Translations under genes and position numbers: made by a program
Notes under the pieces: generated by a model
Seen by the model: the letters and a program-made list of their open reading frames with translations, nothing else
The model's database searches: none
What the model was told of the DNA's origin: nothing
Assembly: GCA_003136315.1 (NCBI GenBank)
Contig: PLDW01000195.1
Span: 1 to 49,514, forward strand
DNA length: 49,514 nt
Source: Gemmataceae bacterium
GTDB taxonomy: Bacteria > Planctomycetota > Planctomycetia > Gemmatales > Gemmataceae
Direction of reading: 5' to 3'
In this document: piece after piece, positions 41,033 to 49,514 of the stretch
Position numbering within the stretch: the stretch's first letter is position 1
Layout of the letters: each line of letters begins with the position of its first letter

Positions 41033-42852
41033 GCCACGCATGGGACGAACTCGCTCACCCAACCTCCACGATTGGTATGCTACCGCAGCATCACCCAGAT
41101 CGGCCCGGAAAGCTGAGACAAGCTGTAATCCGTGCGTTCTGTACGACGCTCGGTAGCTTGGTCTCCGTGGCTTCGTGGATCTCCGCACAACCGCTTCCAC
41201 CTCAGCCGTACAAGAGCGGCGGCCCGCTTGAACTCCGCGGACCGAACAAGAAGCCGGTCCTGGTTCGCGTGGCTGCCTCCCGATTCATCTCTCGCGCAGA
41301 GCCGAACCTGAAGGCTGCGGCGTACCCCCAACCAGCCTATTTCCAGGAATTCTTGGCTGAGGCGTATCTGGCGGGAGATGACAAGGCGACTGGGTTCAGC
41401 TTCCTCGCCACGAGTGACGACAAAAAAACAATCAAGGCCCTGCTTGGGTGGGTGCCGACGGACCTATTGGTATTCGGAGATGAGGCTCACAAATTGCCTA
41501 ACAGTGATCTCTACGAGAAGGCCGTGATCGTCAACACCGAGGACTCGATCCACGAGGACCGGACATTCCTCACCCTCCCCAAAGAGTGTGAGGTCGATTT
41601 CAACAGCCGCAACATGAGCGACCGCATCCGCAAAAAATTTCAGGACAAGAAGAGCCTGGGATTATCGAACAAGGCCAGGATTGAGGTCAGCGAGTTCGAC
41701 CCCAAGACTTGGCTCATCGTGGATGAAGCCCCAGACCACTTTTATCAGTTCGAGGTCCGGGCCAATGTCGCGGGCGAGTTGGACGTAGTGGACAGTTATG
41801 AGATGGCCGCGGTGGATGACAACCCTTTCCAGAACGCGGCAAAGGACGGGCTTCCACCGCCGACACGTCGAAGTGGGCTCCGGCTGGCAAACACCTACTA
41901 TGTGTACGGCTCTTATCCCGCCACGTGCCCCTCGCATTATCTTCTCGGCGTAGGCCCGAATATTAAAGCAACGGAAGACCCGGACAATGTCATTAAGGGT
42001 TGGGTTCGGGCGAACCGAGTGAGATTGTGGAACACTCGCATGGGCCTTCGCTGGACCGACATGCCACAGCAGCAACAGCGAGAACCTGGGAAAGTGCTTG
42101 CCAGCCCTGAGGGTGCCGGTAACTGGTTGAAAGGAAAGCCAGCGAAAGAAATCGCGAGCGAGCCACCAAATTTTCACTGGAAACCATCCGACAAGCGAAT
42201 GTTGCTTACCGGAAGGGCCGAACCTGCCACCCCACTGCACCAAATCTTGTTCGAGGTGGCTGCCCCCTGCGTAACTCGCGTGCCTCCCAAGAATGAGCCA
42301 GTCTCGGTACATTCGATTGGATATGTCTGGCACCATGCCCGGGGAGCAGCAGTTGGTACGGCTCAGGTCAAGCGAGAACTGTTTCTTTCGGAATATGATC
42401 TGCGATTATTAATCGACACAATCAAAGCTTACATCGATGCCCCGCGGGACACACTGGAGAATGCAGATATTCTCCGTGAGTATTACCCTAAAATAATTAA
42501 AGATTATTTTGAGAAGACTCCGCCATTCCAATCGCTCAAAGAAGCATTCTATGCGCGATTCGGTTACACTTCCCAGGCCAAGCTGCTCGATATCAGGGCG
42601 GGAATGATAAGCAAGGGGATCTGGTCTGGAGATCAAGAAGCGGTTGAACTTAAAAAGAAATTAGAGCGATTGATTGACATAATCGAAGGCTACGATCGCC
42701 CGAGCTTCATCAAGACGGATAAGACGGGCTTGAATTACCAACTCGACATTCCCCCGAGAGAGGACAAGTACCGGCGCAAGGAGGACAACTACTTCATCCA
42801 ACCGGGATCGCCGATGAAGTACTACTGGGTTCCGATCGAGGAGTTGCCGTGA
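41029..42852 (+). CDS. Secreted paralog 3, vWA domain deleted
   Basis: A 607-residue relative of the two preceding proteins. It keeps the SH3-like N-terminal half and the helical C-terminal part (YVWHHARG, FLSEYDLRLLIDTIKAYIDA, KKLERLIDIIEGYDRP), but the ~345 residues that hold the vWA domain are missing and the flanks join near PCVTRVPPKNEPVSVHSIGY. About 30 extra residues precede the likely signal peptide (VIRAFCTTLGSLVSVASWISAQP). It overlaps the ABC ATPase gene by four bases (GTGA). It may compete with or cap the vWA-containing paralogs. Confidence 0.65.
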   Translation: MSHAWDELAHPTSTIGMLPQHHPDRPGKLRQAVIRAFCTTLGSLVSVASWISAQPLPPQPYKSGGPLELRGPNKKPVLVRVAASRFISRAEPNLKAAAYPQPAYFQEFLAEAYLAGDDKATGFSFLATSDDKKTIKALLGWVPTDLLVFGDEAHKLPNSDLYEKAVIVNTEDSIHEDRTFLTLPKECEVDFNSRNMSDRIRKKFQDKKSLGLSNKARIEVSEFDPKTWLIVDEAPDHFYQFEVRANVAGELDVVDSYEMAAVDDNPFQNAAKDGLPPPTRRSGLRLANTYYVYGSYPATCPSHYLLGVGPNIKATEDPDNVIKGWVRANRVRLWNTRMGLRWTDMPQQQQREPGKVLASPEGAGNWLKGKPAKEIASEPPNFHWKPSDKRMLLTGRAEPATPLHQILFEVAAPCVTRVPPKNEPVSVHSIGYVWHHARGAAVGTAQVKRELFLSEYDLRLLIDTIKAYIDAPRDTLENADILREYYPKIIKDYFEKTPPFQSLKEAFYARFGYTSQAKLLDIRAGMISKGIWSGDQEAVELKKKLERLIDIIEGYDRPSFIKTDKTGLNYQLDIPPREDKYRRKEDNYFIQPGSPMKYYWVPIEELP

Positions 42853-43715
42853 GCTTCGAGCTCCACGAAGTCGGGTTCCGGCATCGCACCGCCAGACCCG
42901 GTGACAGAGATGCCCTGGCCGGTGTGACCGCTGCATTCCCAGCCGGGGCGGTGTCGGCCGTTCTGGGGATCTCCGGGTCTGGTAAGACCACCCTCCTGAA
43001 CTTGCTCGGTCGGCTCTGGGACGGACCACCAACCACTGGCCGGATCACCTACACCGGACGTAACGGCGGCGACTACGCCGACCTCACGCCGTCCGCCGCT
43101 GGCCGGCTCCGACGGGAGCACTTCGGGTTCGTCCTCCAGTCCGCGTTCCTCATCGGTCACCTGACGTGCGCTGAGAACATCGGGGTTCCGCTCGTCCTCA
43201 ATCGCGTCCGCGATGCCGATTTCCGCATCCGCGGCCTGCTCATGCGCGCCGAGATGGAGCACCTCGCCAGCCGCCCTGCTCGTCGGATGTCCGGGGGGGA
43301 GCGGCAGCGGGCCGCCGTACTCCGGGCCGTTGTCCACGATCCGGACATCCTGTTCGCGGACGAGCCGTTCAGCAACCTCGACCCGCACAGCACCGACCGC
43401 GTCATCGATCTGTTCCGGGCGTGGCAGGCAGGCGACCTGTCCCCTCAGAAGAACGCCCACCCGCGCACACTCATCCTGGTGACTCACGACCTCCCCACCG
43501 CTTGGGGGCTTGTCGTGCCCCCTGACCACCTACGACACTCGACCTGGCGATCGGGTGGGTTCTTGCTTCTCCGCGCGGGGCTCCCGGTCCGGGTCGGCAC
43601 GGCAGACACATCCGACGCTCTCATTCCACCTGAGGCCATCCCTGGCGGCCACGCCGAGCTCCGCCGATTGATCATGCCCTCCCCGAACCAGTCTCCCGCC
43701 GAAGGCCGCCCATGA
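42849..43715 (+). CDS. ABC ATPase (LolD/MacB-like)
   Basis: A 288-residue ATPase from GTG. Walker A is ISGSGKTT, the signature is MSGGERQRAAVLRA, Walker B is LFADEPFSNLD and the switch His is in LVTHDLP. It is most like ATPases that work with FtsX-type permeases, and the next gene is one. The extended C terminus (about 225-288) has an SGGFLLLRAGLP stretch beyond the usual end. It probably drives a mechanical step outside the membrane rather than classical transport. Confidence 0.8.
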   Translation: MSFELHEVGFRHRTARPGDRDALAGVTAAFPAGAVSAVLGISGSGKTTLLNLLGRLWDGPPTTGRITYTGRNGGDYADLTPSAAGRLRREHFGFVLQSAFLIGHLTCAENIGVPLVLNRVRDADFRIRGLLMRAEMEHLASRPARRMSGGERQRAAVLRAVVHDPDILFADEPFSNLDPHSTDRVIDLFRAWQAGDLSPQKNAHPRTLILVTHDLPTAWGLVVPPDHLRHSTWRSGGFLLLRAGLPVRVGTADTSDALIPPEAIPGGHAELRRLIMPSPNQSPAEGRP

Positions 43716-45241
43716 TGACCCGGTTCGTCCTTTTGTACGCCTGGCGAGATCTGACAGACCCGGCAACCTCCCGGAGCACCGTTGTCGCGTTCGCCACCCT
43801 GGCCGCCGCGATCGCCGCCACCCTCGGCGGGTTCGGGTTCACATTCGGGGTCGAGCAGGTCAGCCGCAGACGATTGGAGGTCGACCCGTTCGTTCGCACA
43901 CTCTGGACGGGCGGGTGGAGCAGTCGAGAAATGATCACCCCGAGTGTTCTCGCAAAGCTCCGGGAGACGACCCCGGCAGGAACCCGGGTGTACCCGTTCC
44001 ATAACATCCTGATCGAGTTCACCAGGAGTGACGGGACTGCCGAGGGATTCGTCGGGCGGACGATCAGCTTCGAGGAGGGGAAGGCAGACGATTTGTTTGC
44101 CAGCCGCCCGGTCCAGCCCGGCGGTCGGTTACTCCACGATCCCGCCGACGAGGGCATCGTCGCGACCCCTGGCTTATTGCGAAACCTCGGCTTCGATCCC
44201 GCCAGGCCGCCACTCCACCTGACCGGTTCTTACCGGCGGAATCAGCCACGCCGTATTCCCATCCTCGGCGTGACAGGGGAGAATCTTCCACAGCACCACC
44301 TGTTCGTCATTGGAGGCGAATACGTCCGAGAGTTGGGGAGCACGATCGGCTCGAAGGACGGGCTCCTCGCGGTGTCCACGACGGGCTTGCCGCCGGAGTG
44401 GGCCGAAGAATACCACTCCCGTATTCCCCCAAGAGTCCGCGACGCAGCCCGGATCATAGACTCTCGCATCGACATCCGCCCCGATGAATCGTTGGTAGAT
44501 GGAACTCTTTTCTGGCGTCTCCGATTACCTCCGACGGCCCTGGGGCAATCGGTCAGTTGGTGGCAGGACGTCGTCCAGGCGATGGACCATGAGTTGCAAC
44601 AGCTCCGCCCACTCACCAGTGCTCGGCTCACAGTGAACACCAGTGGTCTGCCGAAGACGTCGCCGGACCCGCAAACCAACCACGACATGGTCGCGGTGGT
44701 GGTTCCGAGCCTGGACGAGTTGGTTCCCGCGGCCGATGCCGTCGCAGGGATCGAGGCCCCGGGCGGGGCACTCCCGGTCAACCGGGACGCCGTCGAGAAA
44801 GTGGTTCGAGTCAACGAGCAGACACGGCTGATGGTCCAGGCGGTGACCGTGGTCGAACTGTTCCTGGTCTTGATCGTTGGGTGGAACCTGTTCGCCACCC
44901 AGGCCATGCGAGCTGACCGGCAGATCGCTGAAGTCGGAATGCTCAAGGCGATGGGGATGCCACGGCGGGTGGTGGTGGCGGCCTACCTGACCGAAGCGGT
45001 CATGCTCTGGCTCCCGGCTGCGGTCGCAGGGACTGCGGCCGGGATCCTGGCCGCGTACGGGGCAGCGTGGTGGCGGTATCACGGTGACCCGCAGGCAATC
45101 CGGGACGGCTTCTACTGGACCTGGCGGCTCCTGGGCCAGGTGCTCGGCTGTTCGGCTGGCCTGACGCTGGTGTGCGCTGGACTGGCGACCATTCGACCGG
45201 TCCTCGCGTCCCCGAGTGAGACGCTCAGGGACGGACGCTAA
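43712..45241 (+). CDS. FtsX-like permease
   Basis: A 509-residue protein with one N-terminal TM (about 22-45), a large extracytoplasmic domain (about 60-360) and three C-terminal TMs (about 373-390, 425-450 and 475-495). The cytoplasmic loop RADRQIAEVGMLKAMGMPRRVVV is the FtsX/LolCE hallmark. It overlaps the ATPase gene by four bases. With that ATPase it forms a type VII-like ABC system which may act on the secreted vWA proteins. It is the last gene of the tightly packed block. Confidence 0.8.
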   Translation: MMTRFVLLYAWRDLTDPATSRSTVVAFATLAAAIAATLGGFGFTFGVEQVSRRRLEVDPFVRTLWTGGWSSREMITPSVLAKLRETTPAGTRVYPFHNILIEFTRSDGTAEGFVGRTISFEEGKADDLFASRPVQPGGRLLHDPADEGIVATPGLLRNLGFDPARPPLHLTGSYRRNQPRRIPILGVTGENLPQHHLFVIGGEYVRELGSTIGSKDGLLAVSTTGLPPEWAEEYHSRIPPRVRDAARIIDSRIDIRPDESLVDGTLFWRLRLPPTALGQSVSWWQDVVQAMDHELQQLRPLTSARLTVNTSGLPKTSPDPQTNHDMVAVVVPSLDELVPAADAVAGIEAPGGALPVNRDAVEKVVRVNEQTRLMVQAVTVVELFLVLIVGWNLFATQAMRADRQIAEVGMLKAMGMPRRVVVAAYLTEAVMLWLPAAVAGTAAGILAAYGAAWWRYHGDPQAIRDGFYWTWRLLGQVLGCSAGLTLVCAGLATIRPVLASPSETLRDGR

Positions 45242-45383
45242 CAATCCTCGCGACAGGATCGGGACTGCGGCGGCATTCTCCCGGATTTGGGCGGAAAATG
45301 AGTTGCAATCCCCCTAGAGTAGGTTTATCGTCGGTTTAGTGAATTTGGGCAATTTGTAGAGCCTACATCGTCTGGAGACTTCC

Positions 45384-46571
45384 ATGCCAGTTCGCCTCGA
45401 TCGCTTCAAGCCGTGGTGGTTGGTGCCAGTTGTGCCCTTCACCGGGTTGGTCCTACTCGGCGGGGTTCTGCTTTGCTCGGGCTCTGATCGCGAACCATCT
45501 TCCGTCGCGGAGGCGGGGCTGGAGGCTACTCCCGCAACATTCTCGCCCGACCTCACCGACTCGCCCCCGCTTGCCGTTCCGGCAGTATCGCTCCCGGTAG
45601 CACCCACGGTCGTTGCTGTCGCTCCGACCCCCCGGACAGTCGTGGCCGTCGCTCCGACCCCCCGGACAGTCGTGGCCGTCGCCCCAGCCCCTCGGACAGT
45701 CGTGGCCATCGCCCCAGCCCCTCGGACAGTCGTGGCCATCGCCCCCGCCCCTCGGACAGTCGTGGCGATGGCCCCGACTCCCCGGACGGTCGTGGCCATC
45801 GCCCCAGCCCCCCGGACAGTTATGGCCATCGCCCCCGCACCCAGAGCCGCGGGTTCGTCGGCACAGGATGCCCAAGCAGTTGTGATTTTGGATCTGTTGC
45901 TGTCCCACGTTTCAATCGCTCGATCCACCCCGCTCGCACACCAGGAGGGTGCCCTCGAGAAGAAACTCGCGGACTTGACTCCAGAGGGACTCGCTGAGTT
46001 GGTGCGGAAGTACAGCGGAAGTTTTGAAATGTTTGTAAGTAAGAAAAAGTGGGAAGAGCTGACTAATGCCAAGATCGTATTTACGGACGATAAAGTCAAG
46101 TACTCTAAGACCAGCATCGAGTTCACGACCAACCCTCTCCCGACTCAAGCCGAAGCCCAGAAACTCGTCGCTCAACTGACCGAAGTGGTGGTGAATGGTA
46201 ATGATCGCTCGGCATCGGGCGCCCTCTACCTACTGTTCCGGGAGATTCTCGTTCAAAAGGAAATGTATTCCCAGGAGGATTTCGATAGCTGGTGGAAGGC
46301 ATTCAAAGTTATCATCGTCGCGAAGGAGGAGAAGAACGAGGGACCTAAGAAGCAAGAGCCCAAGACAAGCGAGCCGGTCCCGCTGGTTGTGGTGCCCTGC
46401 CCGTGCTACTCCCAGCCGGCCCCAGTTCTCGTTTCCAGGTGCTGCCCGATCGTGACCTGTGAATCACACTACCGGATCTGCCAGCAGATCTCCTGTCCGG
46501 TGGTGACGTGCGAGCCGCAGCGACGGGTGTGTGGGCTTATCCGAGGGGTCAAATCACGTTCGTGCAGGTAG
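45384..46571 (+). CDS. Anchored protein with decapeptide repeats and Cys-rich tail
   Basis: A 395-residue protein with an N-terminal hydrophobic segment (about 12-30, ending GGVLLCSGS; a lipobox-like Cys could allow lipidation). Eight repeats of TVVAVAPTPR-type follow (residues 75-154). A helical domain (about 165-305) with EFMFVSKKKWEEL-like sequence is followed by a tail with 13 Cys (PCPCYSQP, RCCPIVTCESHYRICQQISC). The tail resembles small Cys-rich planctomycete surface motifs. It is separated from the operon by 142 bases. Confidence 0.6.
   Translation: MPVRLDRFKPWWLVPVVPFTGLVLLGGVLLCSGSDREPSSVAEAGLEATPATFSPDLTDSPPLAVPAVSLPVAPTVVAVAPTPRTVVAVAPTPRTVVAVAPAPRTVVAIAPAPRTVVAIAPAPRTVVAMAPTPRTVVAIAPAPRTVMAIAPAPRAAGSSAQDAQAVVILDLLLSHVSIARSTPLAHQEGALEKKLADLTPEGLAELVRKYSGSFEMFVSKKKWEELTNAKIVFTDDKVKYSKTSIEFTTNPLPTQAEAQKLVAQLTEVVVNGNDRSASGALYLLFREILVQKEMYSQEDFDSWWKAFKVIIVAKEEKNEGPKKQEPKTSEPVPLVVVPCPCYSQPAPVLVSRCCPIVTCESHYRICQQISCPVVTCEPQRRVCGLIRGVKSRSCR
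45606..45845 (+). repeat. Eight 30-bp in-frame tandem repeats
   Basis: Units of 30 bases run without spacers, each coding for a decapeptide of the type TVVA(V/I/M)AP(T/A)PR. Differences are mostly at third codon positions, plus T/A and V/I/M swaps. The copy number is likely to vary among strains. Confidence 0.85.
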
Positions 46572-47092
46572 TGTCCTGAGCTGAAACAGGTTTTTCAACT
46601 GCCTTCAGGTCTGCGGTTGTCCGGCCGCAGACCCGGCCCCTCTCGCAGACCCCAGCCACGGCAATTCCTCCAGCCGACGACCGGAACCAGCGAAACGATC
46701 AGCCCAGCTGGCCGACTACTCATCAACGCTTCGGCCCACAGTTGCGGATCGTCCTCGCCGCGACCTCCAGGCAATCCAACACCGCCCACTTGGCCAGCCA
46801 CCGCACCACTCGGTCACGGAGTGGCGGACGCGGTTTGCCCCGCGTCGCCCGACGGGTTGAAGGCGTTCGCAAGCGAATCGGAAGAGATATCAAGTTTCAC
46901 AGATTCTTAACCGAACCCCAGCGGGACAAGCCTCCCTCGTACCATCGAGCACCTGCTGCCGTAGTGCAATTAGCAGGTGGGTGGCTCGCCCCACAGCGTC
47001 CGATTACTCGGAACCTGCGAAAGTCCGTATATCTCCCCCTTGCGGGTGCCTCGTCCATATACTAACCCGAAGTCACCAGCTTTGGAGAGCAT
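46572..47092. other. Intergenic stretch with a hairpin
   Basis: No gene is convincing here. GGTCTGCGG and CCGCAGACC (46608-46633) form a 9-bp stem 36 bases after the preceding stop, a possible terminator without a T run. GGAGAG lies just upstream of the kinase ATG at 47093. Confidence 0.4.
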
Positions 47093-49336
47093 ATGGACCC
47101 CCGCCCAATCCCCTCCGGGTCTGACCCGGCAGGCAGTGAGCCAGCCCCCGCGCCGGCCCCGGCTGACTCCACTCCTCCACCCATCCCAAGCTCTGCTGCG
47201 GACCCCGCGCAGGGACCGGTTCGCGCGGACTCCACCCCTGTCCCCGAGGCCAAACCTCTTACGGACGTGCGAACACCTGGCCGACCTCCAGTCGTCATCG
47301 AGTCAAAAATCGGGTCCAGACTGATTCCGCTCCCCGACCCCAAACCAATTCCAGCCCCCGCCCCCGAACAGGAGCCAGACTCCTCTTACCGCGACTATCC
47401 GTTCCTCTCCCCGCCTGATCACGATCACCCGGGGGATCTTGGCCAGCTGGGGCAGCGGTATCGGGTGGTGAAATTATTGGGTCTCGGCGGCATGGGGTAC
47501 GTTTTCGAAGCCTTTGACGAGAACCTTAAACGGAAGATTGCGCTCAAAGTGATGCTTCCGAATGTGGCCGCCGACCAGACTAACCGAACCCGATTCATGA
47601 AGGAGGCGAGAGCTGCGGCCGGGATCAAGTCGGACAATGTGGTCGTCATCTACGATGTGGGTCAAGAGAAGGATATCCCGTACCTGGCAATGGAATACCT
47701 TCACGGCTCGAACCTGGACAGCTGGCTGAAGGCACGGAAGCCGCCGGTGCCGGGCACCCAAATGATCGAGATGGCAAAGGGCATTCTGAAAGGGCTGATC
47801 GCAGCACACGAAAAGGGTCTCATACACCGGGACATCAAGCCGGCCAACCTCTGGGTTGAGGCCGGAACCGACCGTATCAAGCTGCTCGACTTCGGGATCA
47901 CCCGAATGAGTGACGCCAATGATGGACTGACTCCAATAGACGAGAATCTGACTACGCCCACCCAGATTATGGGCACCCCTGCGTACATGTCTCCCGAGCA
48001 AGCCCAGCTCAAGCCAGTCGACCACCGTGCCGACCTGTTTAGCGTTGGAGTTGTCCTCTATCAGATGCTCACAGGTAAAAGCCCATTCGCTCGTAACCAT
48101 CCGCAGGTTGCATTGTTCGCGGTAGTGGTCGATCCAGTTCAACCTGCGGCTTCACTAAAAGCTGGAATCCCCGACGCCTTGGCGGGGTTGATTGATCGCC
48201 TTCTATCCAAGAATCCGGACGGCCGCCCAGCAACGGCAGTAGCAGCCCTGACGGAGGTGGAGAAGATCAAGCAGCCAGCAACACCGCCAGCGGCCCGTGA
48301 AGATGTGTTGAAGATCAGGAAGCAATCCCCGCCGCCGGGTCCAGGCTGGGCGTGGAGCCGGTCTGGGGCACTCGTGCTCGTGCTGGGCGCGGTGGTGGTA
48401 ATGCTGGGCGCTGTGGTCGTTCTTGCCATCGGCTTGTCGAATCAGAAACCGACTGAGCCGACTCCGTATGACCGCCCGCCCGAAAAGTTGCCCGCTCCCG
48501 AACCAATCGACCCATTCCCCGACACTCCATTTCTCCCCGGTGAGATTAAAGAGGGGTTTTCGTACGTGAGAGAAGGGGATCAAGTGAAAGGCGTGCGCAG
48601 GGTGTTGAAACTGGACATAGGGGGTGGGCATTCAATAGAGTTCGTCCGCATCCCAAAGGGCAGCTTCATGATGGGTGCCCCAACTGGGGAGAATGGTGCG
48701 GAGCCCGACGAGCAACCGCAGCGGAATGTGGTGATCAAACAGGATTTCTTCATGGGGAAGTTTGAGGTGACCCAGGCCCAGTACTTGGCTGTGATGAGAA
48801 ATAATCCCAGTTACTTCAAGGGAGACAACTTACCTGTTGAATCGGTGACATGGTACAAGGCCAAGGAGTTCTGCGAGCAGGTATCCGCGCGAACGAATCG
48901 AGCGGTACGACTGCCGAGCGAGGCGGAATGGGAATATGCCTGTCGTGCGAGCACGAAGACCCCATTCCACTTCGGATCGATTCTGAACGGGGAACAGGCG
49001 CACTGCGACGGGCTCGAACCCTTTGGGATCGAACACGGAGGGAAAATCGCACAGACAACTAAAGAGGTAGGTCTTCTCCCACCGAATCTGTGGGGCCTAT
49101 ACGATATGCATGGTAATGTCTGGGAATGGTGCGAAGACTATTATGGTCCATACTCTGCGTTAAAAAATCAAGATGACCCTATTCAATTAAAAAGCCAATT
49201 GGATGACAACCGCATCAGTCGTGGTGGCTGCTGGAGTAGTAGTGCCAAGAAATGCCGTTCTGCTGAGCGCAGTAGTACCTCGCCCAATGTGTGTGACCAA
49301 TACTACGGTTTTCGCGTCTGCTTCCGCCCGAACTGA
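47093..49336 (+). CDS. Transmembrane Ser/Thr kinase with FGE-sulfatase domain
   Basis: A 747-residue protein. A Pro-rich start (1-110) is followed by a Hanks-type kinase: Gly loop LLGLGGMGYVFEA (near 124), Lys in ALKVMLP (about 151), HRDIKPAN (about 245) and DFG (about 266), all intact. A TM lies at about 424-447, and an FGE-sulfatase-type domain at about 510-747 has LPSEAEWEYACRA, GLYDMHGNVWEWCEDYYG and SRGGCWSSSAKKCRSAER. The catalytic Cys pair of true formylglycine enzymes is not in its usual context, so the domain is probably a ligand-binding sensor. This fusion is typical of planctomycetes. Confidence 0.85.
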   Translation: MDPRPIPSGSDPAGSEPAPAPAPADSTPPPIPSSAADPAQGPVRADSTPVPEAKPLTDVRTPGRPPVVIESKIGSRLIPLPDPKPIPAPAPEQEPDSSYRDYPFLSPPDHDHPGDLGQLGQRYRVVKLLGLGGMGYVFEAFDENLKRKIALKVMLPNVAADQTNRTRFMKEARAAAGIKSDNVVVIYDVGQEKDIPYLAMEYLHGSNLDSWLKARKPPVPGTQMIEMAKGILKGLIAAHEKGLIHRDIKPANLWVEAGTDRIKLLDFGITRMSDANDGLTPIDENLTTPTQIMGTPAYMSPEQAQLKPVDHRADLFSVGVVLYQMLTGKSPFARNHPQVALFAVVVDPVQPAASLKAGIPDALAGLIDRLLSKNPDGRPATAVAALTEVEKIKQPATPPAAREDVLKIRKQSPPPGPGWAWSRSGALVLVLGAVVVMLGAVVVLAIGLSNQKPTEPTPYDRPPEKLPAPEPIDPFPDTPFLPGEIKEGFSYVREGDQVKGVRRVLKLDIGGGHSIEFVRIPKGSFMMGAPTGENGAEPDEQPQRNVVIKQDFFMGKFEVTQAQYLAVMRNNPSYFKGDNLPVESVTWYKAKEFCEQVSARTNRAVRLPSEAEWEYACRASTKTPFHFGSILNGEQAHCDGLEPFGIEHGGKIAQTTKEVGLLPPNLWGLYDMHGNVWEWCEDYYGPYSALKNQDDPIQLKSQLDDNRISRGGCWSSSAKKCRSAERSSTSPNVCDQYYGFRVCFRPN

Positions 49337-49514
49337 CCGCTGTCAATTGCTGGACTGTTTTGCCGTCTATATTTGTGATGATTTTACGATGCCGGTGCGG
49401 CCACGTACCGTGCCCGAGGATCGACAGCTTGGCCTGGCGAGCGCCTGATGGGCGATCAGATTTTTTTCCATTTATGAATGAGCCGAGGAACTTCGGTGGT
49501 GCCCCAGCAGCGTG
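49337..49514. other. Downstream non-coding end of the window
   Basis: No gene or clear hairpin is seen in the last 178 bases. Confidence 0.4.

Noticed and set aside
45606-45845. Regular 30-bp repeats that might be taken for a CRISPR array
   Set aside because: They are contiguous without spacers and in frame within a coding gene, each giving the same decapeptide.
46617-47065. Forward frames before the kinase gene that might be transposase remnants
   Set aside because: No catalytic motif, terminal repeats or target duplication could be seen.
47093-49336. Calling the C-terminal domain a formylglycine-generating enzyme
   Set aside because: The active-site Cys arrangement of true enzymes is not seen; the fold is often used as a sensor domain in kinases.

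Overview
The window looks like chromosomal DNA of a planctomycete, most likely of the Gemmata group. This rests on a Ser/Thr kinase fused to an FGE-sulfatase domain, very long proline-rich membrane-anchored proteins, a Gemmata-style tyrosine recombinase preceded by an excisionase-like helix-turn-helix (HTH) gene, and high-GC coding DNA with AT-richer accessory genes. The assignment is an inference from protein style, not from a marker gene.

The window has two halves. Positions 1 to about 18,616 look like the right-hand part of an integrated mobile element. It carries a SprT-like metallopeptidase and a double-HTH regulator. A gene-poor stretch follows, with diverged ~190-bp repeats and a probable IS66-type MITE. 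Next come an amino-acid-type ABC transporter led by an unusual HTH/solute-binding fusion regulator, and a VirD4/TraG-like ATPase cluster with small partners. The element ends with two type II toxin-antitoxin pairs (PIN and GNAT), a HEPN-like gene with a small SH3/KOW-like partner, an excisionase-like remnant and a tyrosine integrase. The boundary is a 47-bp 3' tRNA(CAT) fragment followed by a strong hairpin, which is what an attR site in a tRNA gene should look like. The other end and the intact tRNA are not in the window.

Positions 19,767-45,241 form one tightly packed, same-strand block of 13 genes behind a consensus-like promoter. In order they encode a membrane-anchored degenerate kinase, an anchored protein of unknown fold, a dynamin-like GTPase, an Hsp70/actin-fold ATPase, a 1118-residue protein of unknown function and a multi-pass membrane protein. 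Then come an anchored Calx-beta-like protein, a TM/coiled-coil protein, three tandem secreted paralogs (one with an intact von Willebrand A (vWA) MIDAS, one with a damaged MIDAS, one with the vWA domain deleted), and an ABC ATPase with an FtsX-like permease. Four junctions overlap by 4-34 bases, so the products are probably made together. The Hsp70-like plus dynamin-like pair recalls SrfB/SrfC of enterobacteria, but the overall set matches no system I can name. It is the best candidate here for an undescribed envelope-associated machine.

Positions 45,384-49,336 carry a lipoprotein-like or anchored protein with eight 30-bp repeats and a Cys-rich tail, and a transmembrane Ser/Thr kinase with an extracytoplasmic FGE-sulfatase domain. 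These could be sensory or effector partners of the block, but they are transcribed after larger gaps.
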